A DNA stretch of 64,000 bases from Sphingobacteriales bacterium (GCA_004144175.1 SEFT01000008.1:62001-126000), one strand, 5' to 3'. Positions 24,081 through 33,182 are shown, counted from the stretch's first letter. Translations and numbers: made by a program. The notes: a model not told the origin generated them from the letters alone.

Positions 24081-24924
24081 TTATTCAAGAACCAACTTCT
24101 GTTTCAGGAATGTAAGCGTATGCTGTTCTGCTTGTTGTGATGCTTCTTTGTCAAATTTAGGATTGCTCGGGTTCGCAAACGCATGGTCGGCATCGAAAGT
24201 GTATATCGTAAACTGCTTTTCCATTTGCGGTTACTTGTCGTCCAAAAGCTTCCACTACATCACGGGTAATAAACTTGTCGCGCGATGCCCAAACATAAAG
24301 TACATCGGCACTCAAGCCTTTTATTTTCTTTTCCTCTTTTTCAGGAAAGCCATAATACATCACACAACCGGCTGCTCTCTTCTCTGCCAGCATTGTAGCT
24401 TTGAACGACCATGTGCCACCCATGCACCAGCCCAGCGTTGCTATCATTTTATCCTTGCCCACGGTACTCAGCAGGCCTTTTACAATATTTTCTCCTCTCT
24501 TCTGATCAAGTCCGCCCGATAGCTTACCGGCTTCTTCTGATGTCGCAGCAACTTTCCCATCATAAAGGTCCACCGCATAGATGTCAACATTACCCAGTAG
24601 TGCTTGCCAGCGTTCGGCCTCTCGTTTTATATAGTCATTCAGTCCCCACCATTCGTGGAATATCAATAGCACTTTATTGGTTGGCTGGTCGGATGGTACA
24701 TAAAATGCCTTACCATCTTTGCCATCCAATGTTTTGAAAGTGATCATCGACCCTGCCTGAGGCGTATAGTTCAGTGGTTCCGGTGCCAGGTGTGCGGCTT
24801 TAAAGTCGGCATTCATAGCCAATAGCTTAAAATCTGCGCCTTCGGGTATACAACAAGTCTGTGCTTGTACATTGCCGGTTAGCAATGCCAATACAAGCAG
24901 AAACAAAGAGAAAAACTGTTTCAT
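24081..24924 (-). pseudogene. Dienelactone hydrolase family protein, frameshifted near the C-terminus
   Basis: Signal peptide (FSLFLLVLALLTGNVQA) then an alpha/beta hydrolase of the DLH family: VLLIFHEWWGLNDYIKREAERW, the nucleophile elbow TLGWCMGGTW (catalytic Cys) and the Asp strand YVWASRDKFI. After GRQVTA the tracked frame becomes nonsense and stops at 24157. Removing one base near 24224-24226 restores MEKQFTIYTFDADHAFANPSNP (catalytic His) and a normal tail ending KQKLVLE at 24081. So one extra base separates the catalytic His from the rest. It could be a true mutation, a sequencing or assembly error in a 3-base run, or recoding. The start ATG 24924 is chosen for the signal peptide; the tracked start overlaps the SET gene. 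Confidence 0.85.
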
Positions 24925-24958
24925 AAAAAGAATTTGTGAATGTTGGTTAAGTGATCGA

Positions 24959-25570
24959 TTATGCAGCAATATTTCGACTGCCCGAAGTATTATAATAGCA
25001 ATTCAATATAGAGTCCATCTCTGCTTTGCCTTCTGCTATCAGCTGGACCTTCTGTCTGTATTTCCGCTCTACAAGTGGTGCCAGTGGTTGCGATACTTTA
25101 TTGTAATACTTAAATGCTTCCAGCAATTTAGCGTCCCATTCGGCATAGAAATATAAGAGGTCGTCGGGCATTACCTTTGTACGCGTGGTGCCTGCTTCCG
25201 GCAGGCACTCAAATGGTTCTGCCACATTCAGGTAGCCATAATCGTCCGTCAGTTCTTCACCGGGGTATATGTCGCGTATAGCAAGTTCAAAATTATAAGC
25301 CGTCGAGATGCAGTTAGAGTTAAAGCTGTGGTTTACAAAACGGGAGTGGTCCCAACAAAGTATATGATTACCCTCATGGTCGCGATAGCTATATCTATCC
25401 ACCACCTGTTGAAATACCGATGGTAGTCTGGCTATGTCATCATTTGTAAATATCCTGTCGAGCGGATCAAAAGCCCACGTGATGGTGCCTTTAGGTATAA
25501 AAGCCGTAGCCACTACGCCGTACCCTACTTCAGGGCTGATAAACCTTAACTCTGTATCCGGATGTATCAT
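24959..25570 (-). CDS. SET domain-containing methyltransferase
   Basis: 203 aa, no signal peptide. The SET fold is clear: GYGVVATAFIPKGTITWAFDP at the start, HSRFVNHSFNSNC (the pseudoknot NHS/C motif) near residues 82-94 and DIYPGEELTDDYGYLN near 105-120. The Cys-containing post-SET-like segment FECLPEAGT follows. SET proteins are lysine methyltransferases in eukaryotes; free-living bacteria carry related genes whose protein targets are mostly unknown. It sits between the lipid kinase and the dienelactone hydrolase genes on the same strand with a 46 bp spacer to the kinase. The GC and codon usage do not look foreign. Confidence 0.85.
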   Translation of the reverse strand: MIHPDTELRFISPEVGYGVVATAFIPKGTITWAFDPLDRIFTNDDIARLPSVFQQVVDRYSYRDHEGNHILCWDHSRFVNHSFNSNCISTAYNFELAIRDIYPGEELTDDYGYLNVAEPFECLPEAGTTRTKVMPDDLLYFYAEWDAKLLEAFKYYNKVSQPLAPLVERKYRQKVQLIAEGKAEMDSILNCYYNTSGSRNIAA

Positions 25571-25616
25571 ACGAATACAAGAAAAATATTATACCACGAC
25601 AATAAGTGCCTTAAGG

Positions 25617-26510
25617 CTAGGTGGTTGTGACTGGAAGCATAATGGGGAGTACTTGCTTTTGTACCTCAGCTTTTATCGCTTTGGTTTGCCCTTTATACTC
25701 ACCATCTATCTGGAAATACGCTTTCTTCTTTACCTCTATTACCACTGACTTCGCAGGCAGTATCTCTATCTTATCCGGATTAAAGTTCCTTGTGCGGAAC
25801 AGTATCTTCATAAAAGCGCTGATGGATAACTTCCTGATAATGATCACTTCAAACACACCATCTTCCAGGTTTCCTTTGGGGTTGATCATAGCTCCTGTCC
25901 CATACATACGCGCGTTGGCCAGCACCACCATAAATGCATCCCGTATCAACGACTCCTGTTCGGTCTCGATACGTACATGCAGCACTTTTTTATTGATCAA
26001 TACCCGGAGCAGTCCGCGAGCGTATCCAAGCTTTCCGCGCCAGCCATTTTCTTCAAAGTATTTTACGAGTTGTGCATTAAGTCCTATATCGCTCAGGTGC
26101 AGGCAGGTGTCTTTGCCATTTATTTTTATCGTGTCTATCTTACGTATGTTGTCACCCATAATAATATCCAGGCAGGCTTCCAGCGAGGCCGGTAATCCCA
26201 GTTCGCGCGCCATACCATTTGCCGACCCCGCAGGTAATATGCCGAGCGGAATTTCGTTGCTGGCTAGTATCTCGGCTACCAGTTTCAACGTACCATCCCC
26301 GCCAACTGCCACTACACGGTCAGGTTTCCAGCTCTCTATCCAGTGCGTTAGCGACGACCGGTCGTTCTGTCCATTCGTAAGGTATAGCTCATAGGTATGC
26401 TCTGTATCCTTGTAATAGTTTTTGATACCGCTTTCCCATTCCGCTTTCGAACGGCCACCCGATACCGGGTTTAAAACAAACAGAATTCTCAGTTGATGAT
26501 TGGCTGGCAC
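25617..26510 (-). CDS. Diacylglycerol kinase family lipid kinase (YegS/DagK-like)
   Basis: 297 aa. The kinase N-domain has LFVLNPVSGGRSK near residues 10-22 and VAVGGDGTLKLVAEILA near 70-86, then LGILPAGSANGMARELGLP. The C-domain carries VLANARMYGTGAMINPKGNLEDGVFEVIII, where the Asp-containing loop is conserved. It transfers phosphate from ATP to diacylglycerol or a related lipid at the inner membrane. It is divergent from an App1-type phosphatase 65 bp away, which would catalyse the reverse step on phosphatidate. Confidence 0.92.
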   Translation of the reverse strand: MPANHQLRILFVLNPVSGGRSKAEWESGIKNYYKDTEHTYELYLTNGQNDRSSLTHWIESWKPDRVVAVGGDGTLKLVAEILASNEIPLGILPAGSANGMARELGLPASLEACLDIIMGDNIRKIDTIKINGKDTCLHLSDIGLNAQLVKYFEENGWRGKLGYARGLLRVLINKKVLHVRIETEQESLIRDAFMVVLANARMYGTGAMINPKGNLEDGVFEVIIIRKLSISAFMKILFRTRNFNPDKIEILPAKSVVIEVKKKAYFQIDGEYKGQTKAIKAEVQKQVLPIMLPVTTT

Positions 26511-26575
26511 ATTATTATTTTAGGTGTAAAATACGATTAAATGCATACGCAAGTCGGATAGTTAAGCACTAACTT

Positions 26576-27586
26576 ATGCAACCATTTGGATGGGTATTAG
26601 ATAAACTGCACATAACAAGGAAACCAATAGTAAAAGTGTACCATGGGTATGGCGATGTAGACGCATTGCTGGTTTATGGTCATGTATTTATGCAGTCGCC
26701 GTTGCCACGGGTAACCTATAGGAACAACCTCCTGATCAATAGTTTTGCCATGGCGCGTATGTTCATGGCAAAGCCTTATCCTAACATACGGGTAAGGTTA
26801 AAATGGGGAAGCCAGGTCGTTGAGACTACTGCCGACAAAGACGGTTTCTTCAAGCTGGAATGGAAATCGGAATTGCCGCTTGAAAAAGGATGGCATCCGA
26901 TAAAAGTCGAGGCAATCATAAAAAAAGGTAAGGTAGTAACGGGCGAGGGAAAGATACTGATACCGCACGCCAGCCAATATGCCTTCATATCAGATATAGA
27001 CGATACCTTCCTCATCTCACATTCCACGGACATTCGCAAACGTATGTATGTGTTGCTTACCAAAAATGCACGTACGCGGAAGCCGTTTGATGGAGTGGTG
27101 CATCATTATCAGAAACTGGCTACAAGCAATACTAACGGCGATCTTCCCAATCCGTTCTTCTTTGTTTCAAGTAGCGAATGGAACCTGTATGACTATGTAA
27201 AGGATTTCTGTCAGAACAACTCTTTACCCGAAGGGGTATTTCTTTTGAACCAGCTGAAGCAGTGGCATCAGTTCCTGAAGACAGGACAGGGCAAGCATAC
27301 GGGTAAGTTTATGCGTATAGCCCGCCTGATGAAGGAATTCCCAAGCCAGAAGTTTGTATTGCTGGGCGATGACACCCAGGAAGATCCGGTGATTTATACA
27401 GCCATCGTTGAGTCATTCCCCAACCAGATAATAGCGGTGTACTGGCGTAATGTGCGTGCCGACAGAAGGGCGATGGTACAGGAACTTGTGGATAGGGTAG
27501 TAAAACAAGGGGTGCATGTTTGTTACTTTAGCAAGAGCTCCGACGCGATCGAGCATTCGCGAAGTATTGGTCTCATCAACGAATAG
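26576..27586 (+). CDS. App1-type phosphatidate phosphatase domain protein (DUF2183)
   Basis: 336 aa, no signal peptide. The N-terminal half (1-130) is a beta-rich domain. From about residue 135 comes the HAD-like catalytic domain: AFISDIDDTFLISHS gives the DxDxT nucleophile motif, FFVSSSEWNLYDYV is motif II and KFVLLGDDTQEDPVIY is the motif III/IV region. Yeast App1 hydrolyses phosphatidate to diacylglycerol. The gene diverges from a diacylglycerol kinase-like gene, so the two could set a phosphatidate/diacylglycerol balance. Bacterial members are poorly characterised. Confidence 0.87.
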   Translation: MQPFGWVLDKLHITRKPIVKVYHGYGDVDALLVYGHVFMQSPLPRVTYRNNLLINSFAMARMFMAKPYPNIRVRLKWGSQVVETTADKDGFFKLEWKSELPLEKGWHPIKVEAIIKKGKVVTGEGKILIPHASQYAFISDIDDTFLISHSTDIRKRMYVLLTKNARTRKPFDGVVHHYQKLATSNTNGDLPNPFFFVSSSEWNLYDYVKDFCQNNSLPEGVFLLNQLKQWHQFLKTGQGKHTGKFMRIARLMKEFPSQKFVLLGDDTQEDPVIYTAIVESFPNQIIAVYWRNVRADRRAMVQELVDRVVKQGVHVCYFSKSSDAIEHSRSIGLINE

Positions 27587-27634
27587 GCACGGATTTTAAG
27601 CCTTAATCCTTAAAGGCGAGAACTGTTTTGTACT

Positions 27635-28126
27635 ATGGAAGTGGAAAAGTTTATGCAGGAGGCTGTAGACCTCAGCAAGCAGGCAATAGATCAGTATGAT
27701 GGCGGGCCTTTCGGCTGTGTTATCGTAAAGGATGGGAAAGTCATTGGCCGTGGCTGGAACCATGTACTGGCTACCTGCGACCCCACCGCCCATGCCGAAG
27801 TAATGGCAATAAGAGACGCCTGCAAAAACCTGAAAAGCCCCGAACTGGTAGGCTGCGAAATGTACACCTCCAGCGAGCCTTGCCCGCTATGCCTTGCAGC
27901 TGCCTATTGGGCCTGCATCGGCAAAATATACTACGCTAATACGGTTGCTGATAGCACAGCAGTAGGCTACGAAGATGCGATCATCTACGAAGAGTTCCGC
28001 AAGCCGATGGAAGAGCGAAAAATAGAAATGGTGCACCTGCGCAATGCCGACGCTATAAAAGTATTTGACTACTGGAGAGAGAAGAATTCCGGTAACGCAG
28101 ATGAAAGCAGCGCAACCAACAGTTAA
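27635..28126 (+). CDS. Nucleoside deaminase, guanine deaminase-like
   Basis: 163 aa, cytidine deaminase fold. The zinc site is formed by HAEVMAIRDAC (His, catalytic Glu) near residues 52-62 and SSEPCPLCLAAAYWA (two Cys) near 81-95. ANTVADSTAVGYEDAIIYEEF follows as in GuaD-type guanine deaminases. It would convert guanine to xanthine, but tRNA adenosine deaminase-like or pterin deaminase activity cannot be excluded by eye. It is downstream of the App1 gene by 48 bp. Its stop codon is 3 bp from that of the convergent desaturase gene. Confidence 0.85.
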   Translation: MEVEKFMQEAVDLSKQAIDQYDGGPFGCVIVKDGKVIGRGWNHVLATCDPTAHAEVMAIRDACKNLKSPELVGCEMYTSSEPCPLCLAAAYWACIGKIYYANTVADSTAVGYEDAIIYEEFRKPMEERKIEMVHLRNADAIKVFDYWREKNSGNADESSATNS

Positions 28127-28129
28127 TGC

Positions 28130-29236
28130 TTAGCGTCTGCCCAATTCACGCAGCATCTTACCATGCAATACCAGCGCCCTGAATACCGTTGGCTGTACAT
28201 TATAAGCTATACCATATTGCTCTGCAACGCTTTTTATGATCTTCGACATTGCAGGATAATGCACATGGCAGATATGAGGGAACAAGTGGTGCTCTATCTG
28301 GAAGTTTAGCCCGCCAATGAACCAGGACGTTATTCTGCTGTTTGGTGCAAAATTGGTGGTATTATTAAGCTGGTGCGTCGCCCAGTTATCCTCAATTTTT
28401 CGGCTCTCGTTCGGCACCGGGAAGCCGGAAGTTTCCATTACATGCGCCGGTTGAAAGATACAGGCAAGCGATAGTCCGGCGATCATCTGCATAATAATGT
28501 ACCCAAATATAACATGATACCATGCAAAGCCGGAAAACAACATAGGAACAACGAATAAGTACGCGATATAGAACACCTTGAGCAAAGTAAGCTCTGTAAA
28601 AGCCTTGCGCAGGGTCACCTTTTCCTTTTGCAGCAATCCTTCTTTTTCATACCTGAATATCTGCTTATAATCTTTCACGGTTGCCCAGTAGAGGTTCATA
28701 AGCGAATACAGGAACCAGGCATATATATGCTGATAGCGGTGGATACCCATCAACGGTTTATGTGGCGACATGCGTATCAGCTTCGTACCTTCAATGTCTT
28801 CGTCCAGGCCATCCAGATTAGTATAGGTGTGGTGCAGTATATTGTGCTGTATACGCCAGTTGCGCGAATACCCGCCCAGTAGATTTAGTACATTCCCCAG
28901 AAAGCTATTTACCGTATTGTTAGTAGAATAAGAGCCATGATTGGAATCGTGCATCACCGATGCACCTATACCTACTGTACCTATACCCATAGTGACCCAC
29001 GCGGCATAGAACAGCCAGGGACTTGCAGCCGTAAGCCCCGTTGCGATTAGCAAAAACGGTACGAAGTAAAGAGAAAGCATCACTATGGTTTTTATACGCA
29101 TAGTGTTATTGGCATTGGTGGTAATATTGTTGTTTTGGAAGTATTCATCCACCCTTTGTTTCATCACATTGTAAAAACTCTCCTGTCCGCCGGGGGCAAA
29201 TTTCACTATCTTTTTTCTCTCTATAACTTTCGACAC
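28130..29236 (-). CDS. Fatty acid desaturase (front-end/acyl-lipid type)
   Basis: 368 aa integral membrane di-iron enzyme. The three histidine boxes are present: HDSNHGS, HNILHHTYTN and QIEHHLFPHICHVHYP, with Gln in box 3 as in delta-6/delta-5 front-end desaturases. Hydrophobic pairs lie around 50-95, 180-200 and 225-265. No N-terminal cytochrome b5 domain is seen, so an external electron donor is needed. It introduces a cis double bond into acyl chains and may adjust membrane fluidity; cold control is plausible but not visible. Convergent with the nucleoside deaminase gene with 3 bp between stops. Confidence 0.92.
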   Translation of the reverse strand: MSKVIERKKIVKFAPGGQESFYNVMKQRVDEYFQNNNITTNANNTMRIKTIVMLSLYFVPFLLIATGLTAASPWLFYAAWVTMGIGTVGIGASVMHDSNHGSYSTNNTVNSFLGNVLNLLGGYSRNWRIQHNILHHTYTNLDGLDEDIEGTKLIRMSPHKPLMGIHRYQHIYAWFLYSLMNLYWATVKDYKQIFRYEKEGLLQKEKVTLRKAFTELTLLKVFYIAYLFVVPMLFSGFAWYHVIFGYIIMQMIAGLSLACIFQPAHVMETSGFPVPNESRKIEDNWATHQLNNTTNFAPNSRITSWFIGGLNFQIEHHLFPHICHVHYPAMSKIIKSVAEQYGIAYNVQPTVFRALVLHGKMLRELGRR

Positions 29237-29358
29237 TAACTGTATTTAAGAATGGTAGGTAGTGAAGGTAGGCTTTTATTATGCTAAAACAGGATAATAT
29301 AAATAATGTAACTAATAATTACCAAATGGAAGGTAGCTTATATAACAGCAACAAAAAA

Positions 29359-29381
29359 ATGGCCACCCAAAGGTGGCCATT
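29359..29381 (-). terminator. Terminator of lpdA
   Basis: A 9-10 bp stem (AATGGCCACC / GGTGGCCATT) with a short loop, followed on the minus strand by TTTTTTTGTTG. Confidence 0.9.
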
Positions 29382-29404
29382 ACTGTATAAGCTAAATGTA
29401 GTTA

Positions 29405-30811
29405 TTAAAGGTGTATTGCTTCGCCCAGCGCTACTTCTATAGCGTCTTTTACGGCTTCGCTCATAGTTGGGTGCGGGAAGATCGTATCCAGCTGCTCCTG
29501 CCATGTAGTCTCCAACTTGCGCGATGCTACTGTTTGTGCAATGATCTCGGTAACGTTTGCGCCGATCATGTGCGTCCCTAGCCACTCACCGTACTTCGCA
29601 TCAAAGATCACCTTTACAAAACCTTCGTTAGCACCAGCAGCGCTGGCTTTACCTGAAGCCGAGAATGGGAACTTACCCACTTTTATCTCGTAACCGGCTT
29701 CCTTCGCTTGCTTTTCCGTAAGGCCTACTGACGCTATTTCAGGCACGCAGTAAGTACATCCTGGTACGTTGCCGTAATCCAGTGGTTCCGGATTGTGGTG
29801 GTGCTTGCCTTCTTTATGTGCTATTGCTTCAACGCATATCACAGCCTCTTTCATGGCTACGTGCGCCAGCGCCTGGCCCATTACGATGTCGCCGATAGCA
29901 TATACGCCATCAACGTTTGTTTTGTACATTTTATCAACCGTTACGCGGCCTTTGTCAGTAGCGATCTTCAGGTCTTCAAGGCCAATGTTTTCGATGTTGG
30001 TAGATACACCTACTGCACTCAGTAGGATGTCTGCTTCCAGCACTTCTTCGCCATTAGCAGTTTTCACGTATGCTTTTACACCGTTTCCGCTCGTATCTAC
30101 GCGCTCTACCGAAGAATTGGTCATTACAGTAATGCCTTTCTTCTTGTAGCTCTTCTCCAGTTCTTTAGAGATATCCTCATCTTCAACCGGCACAATACGC
30201 GGCATGAACTCGACGATAGTAACCTTAGTGCCAATGCTGTGATAGAAATATGCAAACTCAACGCCTATAGCGCCCGAACCCACTACGATCATTGATTTAG
30301 GCTGCGTTGGCAGGCTCATAGCCTCGCGGTAGCCAATGATCTTTTTGCCATCGATAGGCAGGTTAGGCAGTTGGCGCGAACGGCCACCTGTTGCCACGAT
30401 GATATGTTTTGCCTGGTGAGTGGCTGTTTTGCCATCAGCAGCTTTTACTTCTACTTCTTTTTTACCGGTCAGCTTTCCGAAGCCCATCAGCACCTCTATC
30501 TTGTTCTTCTTCATCAGGAACTGGATGCCCTTGCTCATCTTGTCGGCTACACCGCGGCTGCGTTTGATGATCTTTTCAAAATCAGCTTTTGCTTCGCCTA
30601 CGGTAATGCCATAGTCCTGCGAATGGCTGATGTACTCAAACACCTGTGCCGATTTCAACAATGCCTTGGTAGGGATACATCCCCAGTTGAGGCAAATACC
30701 ACCCAAGCTTTCGCGCTCTACTATTGCTGTCTTGAATCCCAATTGTGCTGCACGGATAGCTGCTACATATCCGCCAGGGCCGCTACCGATTACGATTACA
30801 TCGTATGCCAT
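29405..30811 (-). CDS. lpdA: Dihydrolipoyl dehydrogenase
   Basis: 468 aa flavoprotein. The FAD loop is VIGSGPGGYVAA at residues 7-18. The redox disulfide is GGICLNWGCIPTKAL with Cys40 and Cys45, and the NAD-binding loop is VVGSGAIGVEFAYF. YAIGDIVMGQALAHVA precedes the dimerisation domain, which ends with the active-site HPTMSEAVKDAI. It reoxidises dihydrolipoamide in pyruvate and 2-oxoglutarate dehydrogenases and the glycine cleavage system. The E1/E2 partners are not in the window; lipB, which makes the lipoyl group, is 4 kb away. A possible TACATTTG promoter element lies 38 nt before the ATG. Confidence 0.96.
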   Translation of the reverse strand: MAYDVIVIGSGPGGYVAAIRAAQLGFKTAIVERESLGGICLNWGCIPTKALLKSAQVFEYISHSQDYGITVGEAKADFEKIIKRSRGVADKMSKGIQFLMKKNKIEVLMGFGKLTGKKEVEVKAADGKTATHQAKHIIVATGGRSRQLPNLPIDGKKIIGYREAMSLPTQPKSMIVVGSGAIGVEFAYFYHSIGTKVTIVEFMPRIVPVEDEDISKELEKSYKKKGITVMTNSSVERVDTSGNGVKAYVKTANGEEVLEADILLSAVGVSTNIENIGLEDLKIATDKGRVTVDKMYKTNVDGVYAIGDIVMGQALAHVAMKEAVICVEAIAHKEGKHHHNPEPLDYGNVPGCTYCVPEIASVGLTEKQAKEAGYEIKVGKFPFSASGKASAAGANEGFVKVIFDAKYGEWLGTHMIGANVTEIIAQTVASRKLETTWQEQLDTIFPHPTMSEAVKDAIEVALGEAIHL

Positions 30812-30849
30812 ATGAAAGAAATAAAGATTGTTTGATGAATTAAACCGGA

Positions 30850-30857
30850 CAAATGTA
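30850..30857 (-). promoter_or_regulatory. -7 element (TACATTTG) upstream of lpdA
   Basis: TACATTTG on the minus strand fits TAnnTTTG and lies 38 nt before the lpdA ATG. No good -33 box is visible at 17-23 bp. Confidence 0.42.
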
Positions 30858-30915
30858 GCTAATATTTTTTCAGTACGAAATAGTAAGGTGCAAGCACTTT
30901 CCCAAATGCAAAAAC

Positions 30916-30940
30916 GAATGCTCCCGTTTTAGGAGCATTC
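30916..30940 (-). terminator. Terminator of the 94-aa membrane protein gene
   Basis: A 9 bp stem (GAATGCTCC / GGAGCATTC) with a 7 nt loop, followed on the minus strand by GTTTTTGC. Confidence 0.85.
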
Positions 30941-30992
30941 ATTCGATTATAGGCGAAAACCTATATTACCTTGGTTGTATTTGTTCCCTGCG

Positions 30993-31277
30993 TTATTCGT
31001 TTACATCACCTGTTTCCGCCAGTTTACGACGGTGTGGTTTCAGGTGGGCACGGTACGTTGGGCTGAATGCTTTAAATTTCTTTTGGCCATGTTCATCTAC
31101 CGAATCTTCCTGCCTTTTGCTCATTATAAAGCTGTAAAGGCGCATCGCCGGGTAGAAGAGTGCTGCTGCGGCTACTACAGTCAGGCCCACCATTTTCCAG
31201 GTGTAGTCTATTGAATTCCATGTCCTGTTTATCGATCTTGTGTTCAGCGCTTTCATATTCACGTTCATAACATTCAT
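30993..31277 (-). CDS. Small single-pass membrane protein of unknown function
   Basis: 94 aa from the ATG at 31277. A short N-terminal segment rich in Asn/Met precedes one membrane helix (MVGLTVVAAAALFYPAMRLYSFIM) and a charged cytoplasmic tail with FKAFSPTYRAHLKPHRRKLAETG. The ORF track starts 12 codons earlier, but an AGAGGA Shine-Dalgarno sits just before ATG 31277, one of the clearer ones in this window. No family could be named. It has its own terminator and lies between lpdA and an amino-acid permease on the same strand. Confidence 0.65.
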   Translation of the reverse strand: MNVMNVNMKALNTRSINRTWNSIDYTWKMVGLTVVAAAALFYPAMRLYSFIMSKRQEDSVDEHGQKKFKAFSPTYRAHLKPHRRKLAETGDVNE

Positions 31278-31343
31278 CTTTAGTCCTCTAGTAGTTTTAA
31301 AAACCCGCGCCACTGATGCCTTGATATTCTTGTGTAAATGTTA

Positions 31344-31369
31344 AAAGCACCCATTTGCATGGGTGCTTT
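31344..31369 (-). terminator. Terminator of the amino-acid permease gene
   Basis: An 11 bp stem (AAAGCACCCAT / ATGGGTGCTTT) with a 4 nt loop and a TTTTAA tail on the minus strand. Confidence 0.88.
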
Positions 31370-31393
31370 AGTTTGTCTTATCGCAGAGTTAGT

Positions 31394-33043
31394 TTAGCCG
31401 AGCGCTTTTCTTCCCCTGTTCATGGAGAGCAGATACAGCAGCAGGTGCACACCTGCAAAGCCCAGAGAAAAGTAGTAAAGAATAGTATCGTCCGCTTCTG
31501 CATATTTGTGGTGTATCATAGCTACGATCACCAACAGCACGGTCATTGCCAGGCCGGTAAAAGAGACGATACGGTAGCTGCTGTTATTGAAGACCCCAGC
31601 ATTTAATCTGCTGCGGCTCATGCCATAGTACAAGTATATGTCAAAACCGATCATCATCCACACTATAAGGCGTATCCAGGTATCCGAAGGAAGGAATACC
31701 ATCATGAACAGGCATACGGCAACACCCAATAGCGGCACCAAAGGCACCAGCGGTGTACTAAAGGCACGCGGTGCATCGGGCATCTTTTTTCGCATCACCA
31801 ACACGCCTATGCAAACCAATATGAACGCAAACAAGGTTCCGATGCTGGTCATTTCTCCCACTATATCTGCGGGTACAAATGCGGCAAACAGGCTCACGAA
31901 CAGCATAAACAGGAAGTTGTTTCTGGCCGGTGTTCTGTATTTAGGATGTACTTCAGAGAATACTTTAGGGATAAGTCCATCGCGGCTCATCGAGAAGAAC
32001 ACGCGCGATTGCCCCATCAGCATCACCATAATAACAGAAGCATATCCTGCAAGGATGGCAATGATAATAGCCTGGTTGAGCCATGGGTAGTCTGGTTTCA
32101 TTACACCATCAGCACCGGGCTGCCCCATATGGTCAATAGCTACTACTACAGGTGCTATACCATCACTGCCTTTAAACATTTCATAGCTCACTACGCCGGT
32201 CATTACGTGTGCAAACAAGATGTATAATACAGTACATATACCCAGCGAGAGCAGGATACCTATGGGCATATCGCGCTTCGGGTTCTTAGCTTCCTGTGCT
32301 GCTGTCGACACGGCATCAAAGCCAATGTAGGCAAAGAACACGATAGCCGCTGCGCGGATGATACCGCTAAAGCCAAACTCACCAAACGTACCGGTATTCT
32401 CGGGTATGTATGGCTGATAATTTTCCGGACGGATATACTGCCAGCCGAGCGCGATAAATATGAGTACTACGCAAACCTTTAGTGTTACGATGATACCGTT
32501 GAATAGCGCGGATTCTTTAGTTCCTTTCATCAGCAGCAGCGACATAAGGATAACGATGAATACTGCAGGTATATTCATAATGCCGCCTTGCGCCGGGGAG
32601 GATGTCCAGGCGGGGTCGATATGTATATTATAATAGTCGAGGAATTTTACCAGGTAGCGCGACCAGCTGATAGATACCGTCGCGGCGCCCACTGCATATT
32701 CCAGCACCAGGTCCCAACCGATTATCCAGGCTATGAACTCGCCCATCGTAGCAAAAGAGTAGGTATAGGCACTACCAGCTATCGGTATCATCGACGCAAA
32801 TTCGGCATAGCACAAACCCGCAAATGCACAACCAAGCGCCGCAACAATAAAAGAAATGGTAATGGCGGGTCCCGCATTATTAGCTGCTGCAAGACCTGTA
32901 ATAGAAAATAAACCTGCACCAATAATAGCTCCAATCCCTAATGCCACCAATGCAGCAGCCGAAAGTGTTTTCTTGAGTCCTTTGTCTTCTTCTGATGCCT
33001 CCGCCATTAAAAGATTTAGCGGCTTCCGGATGAATAATCCCAT
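31394..33043 (-). CDS. APC-family amino acid permease (cationic amino acid transporter-like)
   Basis: 549 aa with about 14 hydrophobic helices. The APC consensus GIGAIIGAGLFSITGLAA is at helix 1, and AFAGLCYAEFASMIPIAGSAYTYSFATMGEFIAWIIGWDLVLEYAVG covers helices 2-3. FFAYIGFDAVSTAAQEAKNPKRDMPIGI marks helix 6. The length and the extra C-terminal helices match the CAT/YfnA-type subgroup, which imports amino acids by proton symport or facilitation. The exact substrate is unknown. The gene is single and divergent from the Fn3-like secreted-protein gene. Confidence 0.9.
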   Translation of the reverse strand: MGLFIRKPLNLLMAEASEEDKGLKKTLSAAALVALGIGAIIGAGLFSITGLAAANNAGPAITISFIVAALGCAFAGLCYAEFASMIPIAGSAYTYSFATMGEFIAWIIGWDLVLEYAVGAATVSISWSRYLVKFLDYYNIHIDPAWTSSPAQGGIMNIPAVFIVILMSLLLMKGTKESALFNGIIVTLKVCVVLIFIALGWQYIRPENYQPYIPENTGTFGEFGFSGIIRAAAIVFFAYIGFDAVSTAAQEAKNPKRDMPIGILLSLGICTVLYILFAHVMTGVVSYEMFKGSDGIAPVVVAIDHMGQPGADGVMKPDYPWLNQAIIIAILAGYASVIMVMLMGQSRVFFSMSRDGLIPKVFSEVHPKYRTPARNNFLFMLFVSLFAAFVPADIVGEMTSIGTLFAFILVCIGVLVMRKKMPDAPRAFSTPLVPLVPLLGVAVCLFMMVFLPSDTWIRLIVWMMIGFDIYLYYGMSRSRLNAGVFNNSSYRIVSFTGLAMTVLLVIVAMIHHKYAEADDTILYYFSLGFAGVHLLLYLLSMNRGRKALG

Positions 33044-33182
33044 AGATTATAATGATATAAGTTGTCAAACCTAAAGATAAAACGCGGTACATACAAACCA
33101 CAGCATGGAAATATGACAGAGGTTAAACAGCTTAATATCATAAGTAGGCTGTTATAGAAATGAAAATCTTGTTATGAGACCA

